A DNA stretch of 64,000 nucleotides from Vibrio sp. 05-20-BW147 (lineage in GTDB: Bacteria; Pseudomonadota; Gammaproteobacteria; Enterobacterales; Vibrionaceae), in assembly GCF_013369385.1 (NCBI RefSeq), contig NZ_SZTO01000016.1, positions 42,395-106,394 on the forward strand. Reading direction: 5' to 3'. A program made the position numbers and the translations under genes. The number at the start of each line of letters is the position of its first letter. The first letter of the stretch is position 1. Below are positions 58,520-64,000 of this stretch, one piece after another. The notes under the pieces were generated by a model. It was not told the origin of the DNA, ran no database searches, and saw only the letters and a list, made by a program, of their open reading frames with translations.

Positions 58520-59463
58520 TGCATATCCAGTAGTACTTTTCCTCGGGTATGCCCTGTTTCGATTTGTTTGTGCGCATCACTGACCTCATGCATCGGATAG
58601 ATACGCTGAATTTCTGTTTTAAGTAAGCCAACGCCCACCATATACAGCAATGTATCCAACTGCTGAGGATCGGGCTCCACCAGCATCCCCGTCGCCTCAA
58701 ACCCGAGCAGTTTGGCTTTTTCACAGATCATCTCAGCACTCAGCGTCGGCACCGTCACGACTCTGGCGTTGTCTTTTAAACACTTCAATGCATCAAGGGC
58801 AACATCACCACCAATCAGATCAATCAATACATCCACATCACTCAAACGCTCTGAAGCAGCAGCAAATTGGTAATTGATGGCATGAGCACCCAACGTTGCC
58901 ATGTAATCTAAATTGCGTTCACTGCACGTCGTATACACTTCGGCTTTCGCAGCCACGGCGATTTGCACGGCCAAATGGCCAACGCCTCCTGCGCCAGCAA
59001 GAACGAGCACGCGCTCCCCTTCTTTCACTTGGGCTTTGTTCAGCGCTTGGGCTGCCGTTTGCCCAGCTAGTGGGAGTACCGCCGCCGCCTCTAAGGTGAT
59101 CGAATCTGGTACTAGGCTCAATGCACCTTCCTCCACACAAAGATACTGGCTGTAACCACCACCTTCTAATGGGAAACCGACAAAACCAGCAACGGTATCG
59201 CCTTTGACAAAGCGCTCAGCATTCTCACCACAACTAACCACTTTGCCAGAAATGTCATAACCGGGTACCCAAGGCAATTTGTCCTTATTTTGTGCCGCTG
59301 CCCACCCCAGTCCTGCACGCGTTTTAACATCGATAGGATTAATACCTGAAAAATAGACTTTAATGACGACCTGACCAGATTTTGGTTCAGGCATTTGACT
59401 TGAACGGATGGCCAATACATCAGGGCCTCCAAACTCTGTAATAACAATTTGCTTATTTTCCAT
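58513..59463 (-). CDS. Zinc-independent MDR-family NADPH oxidoreductase
   Basis: 316-aa medium-chain dehydrogenase/reductase of the quinone oxidoreductase type. An N-terminal GroES-like domain has GINPIDVKTRAGL and PGYDISGKV. The Rossmann fold has VLVLAGAGGVGHLAVQIA. No structural or catalytic zinc cysteines are seen. Substrate is unknown. It overlaps yqaA by 7 bp and may be co-transcribed with it. Confidence 0.86.
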   Translation of the reverse strand: MENKQIVITEFGGPDVLAIRSSQMPEPKSGQVVIKVYFSGINPIDVKTRAGLGWAAAQNKDKLPWVPGYDISGKVVSCGENAERFVKGDTVAGFVGFPLEGGGYSQYLCVEEGALSLVPDSITLEAAAVLPLAGQTAAQALNKAQVKEGERVLVLAGAGGVGHLAVQIAVAAKAEVYTTCSERNLDYMATLGAHAINYQFAAASERLSDVDVLIDLIGGDVALDALKCLKDNARVVTVPTLSAEMICEKAKLLGFEATGMLVEPDPQQLDTLLYMVGVGLLKTEIQRIYPMHEVSDAHKQIETGHTRGKVLLDMQC

Positions 59464-59487
59464 AATCAGCCGTTCCTAAGGACAAAA

Positions 59488-59514
59488 AGAAAGGGATGCC
59501 GAAGCATCCCTTTG
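59488..59514 (-). terminator. Terminator after oadB
   Basis: AAAGGGATGC-4 nt-GCATCCCTTT followed on the minus strand by CTTTTTG, 69 bases past the oadB stop. Confidence 0.85.
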
Positions 59515-59582
59515 ACTATAAACCATTTTGTTAACCGAAGTTAATTGTGATGACACAATTTGACTTACATTTCACAGCGAAG

Positions 59583-60713
59583 TTATCCAACCAGAGCCAA
59601 CAGCACACCGGCGGCGACTGCACTGCCCAGTACACCCGCCACATTCGGCCCCATGGCATGCATCAACAAGAAGTTTTGTGGGTTTGCTTCCAGCCCCACT
59701 TTGTTGACCACGCGAGCCGCCATAGGCACAGCTGACACTCCAGCGGCACCAATCAACGGATTGATGTCTTCTTCCGAGAACTTGTTGAGTAGCTTCGCCA
59801 TCAGCACGCCCGCGCCAGTACCAATGCTGAACGCAGCAGCACCTAATGCAAGAATGCCCAATGTTTCCACATTCAAGAAGTGCTCAGCTTGTAACTTCGA
59901 GCCTACACCTAAGCCAAGGAAAATAGTCACAATGTTGATCAGCTCGTTTTGTGCCGTTTTTGACAAACGCTCCACCACACCGGCTTCACGCATCAAGTTA
60001 CCCAGACAGAACATCCCTACCAACGGCGTTGCAGAAGGAAGGAACAAGATGGTCATCACCAATACCGCCAACGGGAAAAGCACTTTCTCCACTTTTCCGA
60101 CATGGCGAAGTTGAGCCATTTTGATCTTACGCTCTTCCGGCGTCGTGAGCGCCTTCATGATCGGCGGCTGAATAATAGGAACCAAAGCCATGTAACTGTA
60201 TGCCGCTACGGCAATCGCCCCCAATAAATCAGGAGAGAGACGGCTGGCGAGGAAAATGGCTGTTGGGCCATCCGCGCCACCAATGATGGCGATGGATGAC
60301 GCATCCTCCATGGAAAACTCCATGCCCGGCACATAGTTCAATAGAATCGCACCAAACAGCGTGGCAAAAATACCAAACTGCGCGGCGGCACCGAGCCATA
60401 AGGTTTTAGGGTTGGCAATCAAGGCACCAAAATCCGTCATTGCCCCAACGCCCATAAAAATAAGCAGTGGGAAAACGCCAGATTCAATACCAATGTAATA
60501 CACGTAGTAAAGCAATCCACCCGGCTCGGTAAAGCCCGCATTCGGGATATTAGCCAAAATGGCACCAAAGCCAATAGGTAACAGAAGTAAAGGCTCAAAG
60601 CCTTTACTAATGGCTAAAAACAGCAGTACACAACCGACTGCGATCATACAGATTTGCCCAAGTTCAAAGTGGGCAATCCCCGTTTCAGACCAAAGCGTGA
60701 TTAATCCATCCAT
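59583..60713 (-). CDS. oadB: Oxaloacetate decarboxylase beta subunit
   Basis: 376-aa integral membrane subunit of the Na+-translocating oxaloacetate decarboxylase. It couples decarboxylation of carboxybiotin to Na+ export. Conserved elements are [26 protein letters not shown] (read FLAISKGF), [41 protein letters not shown], and [23 protein letters not shown], including the Na+-site aspartate in GGADGPT. The oadG-oadA-oadB gene order on the minus strand, 9 bp between A and B, is standard. Confidence 0.97.
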   Translation of the reverse strand: MDGLITLWSETGIAHFELGQICMIAVGCVLLFLAISKGFEPLLLLPIGFGAILANIPNAGFTEPGGLLYYVYYIGIESGVFPLLIFMGVGAMTDFGALIANPKTLWLGAAAQFGIFATLFGAILLNYVPGMEFSMEDASSIAIIGGADGPTAIFLASRLSPDLLGAIAVAAYSYMALVPIIQPPIMKALTTPEERKIKMAQLRHVGKVEKVLFPLAVLVMTILFLPSATPLVGMFCLGNLMREAGVVERLSKTAQNELINIVTIFLGLGVGSKLQAEHFLNVETLGILALGAAAFSIGTGAGVLMAKLLNKFSEEDINPLIGAAGVSAVPMAARVVNKVGLEANPQNFLLMHAMGPNVAGVLGSAVAAGVLLALVG

Positions 60714-60722
60714 GGTACATCC

Positions 60723-62513
60723 TTACGCCAAACTCAGTAGAGGTGAGCCTACTGTCACGGCATCTCCCTCTTTCACATTCAGTTCATGCACCACACCACT
60801 ACGAGCAGCGCGGACTTCAGTTTCCATTTTCATCGCTTCGAGGATCAGCAGAATATCGCCCTCTTCAACCGAGCTTCCTGCTTGAACATGAACTTTGAAG
60901 ATGTTGCCTGCAAGCGGAGCCGATACAGCCTCTGCATCGCTTGGTACTGCCGCAACAGGAGCCGCGATAGGAGTACTCGCTGGCGCAGCGGCTGGTGTCA
61001 CCGAAGTCAATTGACCTTCTGGCCCTACTTCAACATGGAATACCTGGCCATCAACACGAACACTGTAAGCTTCAACGGCACCATTAACGGCTTTCGTCGC
61101 CGTTGGCTGAGCCACCTCAAGAGTCGGTGCTGGCTCAAATGCATCAGGATTGCCACGATTCTTAAGGAACTTCAGGCCAACTTGTGGGAAGAGTGCGTAA
61201 GTGAGAACGTCATCAACACTCTCTTTAGCCAATTGAATGCCTTCTGATTGTGCTTTTGCCAGCAGTTCGTCTGTCAGTGTATGCAATTCCGCTTCAAGTA
61301 AATCAGCAGGTCGACACGTGACAGCTTCAGCACCGCTCAGTACACGTGCTTGCAACTGCGCATTCACAGGAGCTGGTGCAGCGCCATATTCGCCTTTGAG
61401 AACGCCTGCCGTTTCTTTGGTGATGCTCTTATAACGCTCGCCCGTCAGGACGTTAATGACCGCTTGAGTGCCGACAATTTGCGAGGTTGGGGTCACCAAT
61501 GGAATAAATCCAAGATCTTCACGAACGCGAGGGATCTCTTCAAGAACTTCGTCGATACGATCCGCCGCGCCTTGCTCTTTCAATTGGCTTTCCATGTTGG
61601 TCAGCATACCACCAGGAACTTGAGCAATCAGAATGCGAGAATCCACCCCTTTCAATTGACCTTCAAACTTAGCGTACTTTTTACGGACTTCACGGAAATA
61701 CGCGGCAATAGGTTCAATTTGAGCAAGGTCTAAATTGGTATCACGCTCGGTACCTTGCAACATCGCCACCACGGTTTCCGTTGGAGTATGACCGTAGGTG
61801 CAGCTCATGGATGAAATCGCGGTATCCAAAATATCGATGCCAGCCTCTACCGCCTTAATCGCCGTCGCGGTTGATAACCCTGTGGTAGCATGGCAGTGCA
61901 GCGCCAATGGGATATCACAAGAGGATTTAATACGCGTAATCAATTCTTGCGCTTCATAAGGCTTAAGTAAGCCAGACATATCTTTGATACAAAGCGAGTG
62001 ACAACCCAAGTCTTCTAAACGTTTGGCAAGATCGACCCAAGTGTCAGTATTGTGAACCGGGCTGGTGGTGTAAGAAAGCGTCCCTTGCGCATGTGCACCA
62101 ACATCCACCGTCGCTTTAACCGCTTTTTGGAAATTACGCACATCGTTCATCGCATCAAAGATACGGAAAACATCCATACCGTTGGCATGAGCACGCTCAA
62201 CAAACTTCTCAACCACATCATCGGCATAGTGACGATAACCCAGCAGGTTTTGACCACGCAGTAGCATCTGCATTGGTGTATTCGGCATCGCTTTCTTCAG
62301 TTCACGTAAACGCTCCCACGGATCTTCCCCTAAGAAACGGATACACGCATCAAAGGTGGCACCACCCCAGGTTTCGAGCGACCAATAACCCACTTTATCC
62401 AACTCTGCTGCAATAGGCAGCATGTCTTCAATGCGCATTCGGGTCGCAAACAGTGATTGATGGGCGTCGCGTAGGACCACGTCAGTAATTGCTAGTGGCT
62501 TAGACATGCTCAT
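60723..62513 (-). CDS. oadA: Oxaloacetate decarboxylase alpha subunit
   Basis: 596-aa soluble alpha subunit. The carboxyltransferase TIM barrel (about 1-300) has [16 protein letters not shown] and the metal-site sequence [11 protein letters not shown]. An association domain follows, then a Pro/Ala linker, then a biotinyl domain with the biotin lysine Lys562 in EAMKMET. The biotin is loaded in the carboxyl transfer from oxaloacetate. Middle gene of oadGAB. Confidence 0.97.
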   Translation of the reverse strand: MSMSKPLAITDVVLRDAHQSLFATRMRIEDMLPIAAELDKVGYWSLETWGGATFDACIRFLGEDPWERLRELKKAMPNTPMQMLLRGQNLLGYRHYADDVVEKFVERAHANGMDVFRIFDAMNDVRNFQKAVKATVDVGAHAQGTLSYTTSPVHNTDTWVDLAKRLEDLGCHSLCIKDMSGLLKPYEAQELITRIKSSCDIPLALHCHATTGLSTATAIKAVEAGIDILDTAISSMSCTYGHTPTETVVAMLQGTERDTNLDLAQIEPIAAYFREVRKKYAKFEGQLKGVDSRILIAQVPGGMLTNMESQLKEQGAADRIDEVLEEIPRVREDLGFIPLVTPTSQIVGTQAVINVLTGERYKSITKETAGVLKGEYGAAPAPVNAQLQARVLSGAEAVTCRPADLLEAELHTLTDELLAKAQSEGIQLAKESVDDVLTYALFPQVGLKFLKNRGNPDAFEPAPTLEVAQPTATKAVNGAVEAYSVRVDGQVFHVEVGPEGQLTSVTPAAAPASTPIAAPVAAVPSDAEAVSAPLAGNIFKVHVQAGSSVEEGDILLILEAMKMETEVRAARSGVVHELNVKEGDAVTVGSPLLSLA

Positions 62514-62538
62514 AAACTCCTTTTATTCCTTTGTTGTA

Positions 62539-62796
62539 CTACTTCGCAACCGAGGCGCGATGCTGATGAATCGCAGCAGAAATTGCCGCGACGACCTGTG
62601 GGCTCACTGTTGAAGTGTGATTGGTTTGATTTTTTACCGCTTTGGGTGTAGCGATCGGTGGTGGTACTTCTTGCGGTACCATTTTTGACATCAAGCGAAC
62701 GAGGAAAATAAGAATAGTAAGAAAAATAAATACGACCCCCATTCCTGTTACCATTAGGGCTGCCGCATCAACTAAGAGGCTTCCAATATTTGTCAT
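62539..62796 (-). CDS. oadG: Oxaloacetate decarboxylase gamma subunit
   Basis: 85-aa small subunit that holds the complex together. One transmembrane helix (VTGMGVVFIFLTILIFLVRL) and a cytosolic His-containing tail (VAAISAAIHQHR) that binds zinc in the family. The ATG at 62796 (MTNIGSLL) is preceded by AGGAAGCAAG; the frame is open upstream but without family similarity. Confidence 0.92.
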   Translation of the reverse strand: MTNIGSLLVDAAALMVTGMGVVFIFLTILIFLVRLMSKMVPQEVPPPIATPKAVKNQTNHTSTVSPQVVAAISAAIHQHRASVAK

Positions 62797-63263
62797 CTTG
62801 CTTCCTTTCTGTGTCATCCTGACATAACGCAGGACATGATTTATACACAATCCCGACCAACCGATTATCTAGATTGGTTAAATATTGTCAATTTTGTTTA
62901 AAAAGGTTTCAGAGCTTCCCACACTATTGGTTGCTTTTTTCACCACATAGATCACATAAACTAAAATATTCGCCCAAATTCCTGATACTTAATATGGACA
63001 TTCATCAATTTACTGCAGAAGTTCGAACAAAACTGCGATAGAGATAAAAGAACACCAATAAGCTTTTGAATTGTAAGAATTAAAAACAACAAAAAATTAA
63101 CAATCTAGAAACATTTAAATGCCCATTGTTTTTTTAGCGTTGTAAAGAGTGGTGGTGATCAATGAGAAGAGAAAGACGCGCTAAGAATAAATCGATTGTC
63201 CAGAAGTGAAGGCCTGAGGGATCCTAAAAATCCAATGCTCGCGGGTGCAAAAATGAGGAATAA
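62797..63263 (-). promoter_or_regulatory. Upstream region of oadGAB, no gene seen
   Basis: About 470 bp, AT-rich. It holds the oadG promoter. An imperfect palindrome AACCGATTATCTAGATTGGTT at 62859-62879 is the only distinctive element. A 15-codon ORF at 63162-63209 has no support. The right end runs into the tRNA terminator. Confidence 0.5.
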
Positions 63264-63264
63264 G

Positions 63265-63296
63265 AAAAAACCCTGCATTTTCATGCAGGGTTTTCA
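63265..63296 (-). terminator. Terminator of the tRNA-Arg array
   Basis: AAAACCCTGCA-6 nt-TGCAGGGTTTT, 5 bases past the last tRNA gene on the minus strand, followed by a T run. Confidence 0.9.
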
Positions 63297-63300
63297 AGGA

Positions 63301-63377
63301 TGGCGCGCTCGAGAGGATTCGAACCTCTGACCGCCTGGTTCGTAGCCAGGTACTCTATCCAGCTGAGCTACGAGCGC
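63301..63377 (-). tRNA. tRNA-Arg (anticodon ACG), copy 5 (type A)
   Basis: 77 nt including encoded CCA. Acceptor stem GCGCTCG/CGAGCGC, anticodon loop CTACGAA (ACG) between CCTGG and CCAGG stems, T-loop TTCGAAT. Last in transcription order of five. Confidence 0.97.
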
Positions 63378-63419
63378 GCAATAATCTGTTGTTCACCTTG
63401 TCACTTTCGAAAGAGAAAG

Positions 63420-63496
63420 TGGCGCGTCCGAGAGGATTCGAACCTCTGACCGCCTGGTTCGTAGCCAGGTACTCTATCCAGCTGAGCTACGGACGC
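63420..63496 (-). tRNA. tRNA-Arg (anticodon ACG), copy 4 (type B)
   Basis: 77 nt including CCA. Acceptor stem GCGTCCG/CGGACGC differs from type A at two paired positions; the rest is the same. Spacer to copy 5 is 42 bp. Confidence 0.97.
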
Positions 63497-63591
63497 GCAG
63501 GTGTTTGATATCAAAAAAAAAATCGCATACACTATTTCAATATCAGGAGCGAAGCCCCTTTAATCGTTAAAAGAATATTCATTTGAAGAAA

Positions 63592-63668
63592 TGGCGCGCT
63601 CGAGAGGATTCGAACCTCTGACCGCCTGGTTCGTAGCCAGGTACTCTATCCAGCTGAGCTACGAGCGC
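63592..63668 (-). tRNA. tRNA-Arg (anticodon ACG), copy 3 (type A)
   Basis: Identical body to copy 5, acceptor stem GCGCTCG/CGAGCGC. Spacer to copy 4 is 95 bp. Confidence 0.97.
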
Positions 63669-63712
63669 GCAATATATTCTTTGATTTACCTTTTCACCTT
63701 CAAAAGAGAAAG

Positions 63713-63789
63713 TGGCGCGTCCGAGAGGATTCGAACCTCTGACCGCCTGGTTCGTAGCCAGGTACTCTATCCAGCTGAGCTACGGACGC
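63713..63789 (-). tRNA. tRNA-Arg (anticodon ACG), copy 2 (type B)
   Basis: Acceptor stem GCGTCCG/CGGACGC, otherwise the same tRNA. Spacer to copy 3 is 44 bp. Confidence 0.97.
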
Positions 63790-63879
63790 GCAGGTGTTTG
63801 ATATCAAAACCGCTTTCGCTATTCCAATATCAGGAGCTTAGCCCCTTTATTCTGTAAAAGAAATTTCCAGTAGAAGAGA

Positions 63880-63956
63880 TGGCGCGCTCGAGAGGATTCG
63901 AACCTCTGACCGCCTGGTTCGTAGCCAGGTACTCTATCCAGCTGAGCTACGAGCGC
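63880..63956 (-). tRNA. tRNA-Arg (anticodon ACG), copy 1 (type A)
   Basis: First of the five visible in transcription order; acceptor stem GCGCTCG/CGAGCGC. Spacer to copy 2 is 90 bp. The array probably continues beyond 64000 toward tRNA-Ser and csrA, as in related genomes. Confidence 0.97.
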
Positions 63957-64000
63957 GCAATGTTCTCTACCAAGAGAGTTGTGAAGTCTATCACAAATAA

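Larger units (their letters stand above)
63301..63956 (-). repeat. Tandem two-tRNA unit (about 290 bp) repeated
   Basis: tRNAs alternate A-B-A-B-A with alternating short (42 and 44 bp) and long (95 and 90 bp) spacers. Unit starts are 291 and 288 bp apart. The long spacers share CAGGTGTTTGATATCAAA and CAATATCAGGAGC...AGCCCC, showing duplication of a pair rather than of single genes. Confidence 0.9.

Noticed and set aside
59547..60114. Plus-strand ORFs opposite oadB
   Set aside because: oadB is fully supported on the other strand; these frames show no motif and no ribosome site.
63162..63209. 15-codon ORF MRRERRAKNKSIVQK between oadG and the tRNAs
   Set aside because: Very short, basic, only GGTGGTG ahead of it, no neighbour relation. 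Could be chance in an AT-rich gap.
63591..63857. 88-codon plus-strand ORF (MARSRGFEPLTAWF...) across the tRNA array
   Set aside because: It is the antisense translation of two tRNA-Arg genes, a well-known annotation artefact. The SRGFEPLTAWF-type peptide arises from the T and anticodon arms.
63301..63956. Regular repeats resembling a CRISPR array
   Set aside because: The repeats are 77-nt tRNA genes with full cloverleaf structure; spacers are related to each other and no cas genes are present.

Overview
The window is a stretch of gammaproteobacterial core chromosome from a Vibrio. The closest fit from memory is V. vulnificus or a near relative. The 204-residue TetR-type protein at 29937-30551 is the LuxR/HapR/SmcR quorum-sensing master regulator and reads almost residue for residue like SmcR. 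The type IV pilus set pilABCD, the Na+-pumping oxaloacetate decarboxylase oadGAB and the luxS-gshA block also fit Vibrionaceae. No prophage, transposon, CRISPR array, restriction system or obvious genomic island was seen. Species assignment is inference; genus assignment is strong.

Layout from left to right. 1-2300: ferric-iron ABC uptake (fbpB partial, fbpA) under a Fur-like site. 2300-4500: nitrogen sensing and ammonium uptake (glnK-amtB, sigma-54 type promoter) and yacL. 4557-8257: a CdaR-type regulator, a GntP-family permease and glycerate kinase, together a glycerate utilisation cluster. 8320-18408, minus strand: acnB, a PlpD-like patatin/beta-barrel protein, mrcB and hrpB. 18475-24380, plus strand: sfsA, dksA, gluQ, pcnB, folK, panB, panC. 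24478-28921: the yadGH ABC exporter, then a SulP/BicA-like transporter divergent from a beta-carbonic anhydrase. 29016-30551: hpt and smcR. 30683-37770: lpd, aceF, aceE, pdhR (pyruvate dehydrogenase complex and its repressor). 38159-45994: ampD, nadC, pilABCD, coaE, zapD, yacG. 46203-49822, minus strand: rplS, trmD, rimM, rpsP and ffh. 50036-62796: a CcsA-like membrane protein, a CorC/CNNM protein, luxS, an SLT lipoprotein, gshA, an M16 peptidase, yqaA, an oxidoreductase, and oadB-oadA-oadG. 63301-63956: five tandem tRNA-Arg(ACG) genes.

How the genes connect. Central carbon metabolism dominates: pyruvate dehydrogenase with PdhR operators, aconitase B, oxaloacetate decarboxylase and glycerate kinase. 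Two quorum-sensing genes lie in the window: luxS, which makes AI-2, and smcR, the output regulator, which carries a visible Qrr-sRNA pairing site in its leader. The SulP transporter and carbonic anhydrase share a divergent promoter region and probably handle bicarbonate together.

No wholly new multi-gene system was found. The items most worth a second look are small: a seven-codon overlapping ORF with a perfect Shine-Dalgarno at the acnB start; a CTAG-rich octamer tandem repeat between yacG and rplS; a pair of perfect stem-loops between the M16 peptidase and gshA; two PdhR boxes 138 bp apart; a two-tRNA unit duplication with compensatory acceptor-stem changes; and a pcnB start with no visible Shine-Dalgarno.
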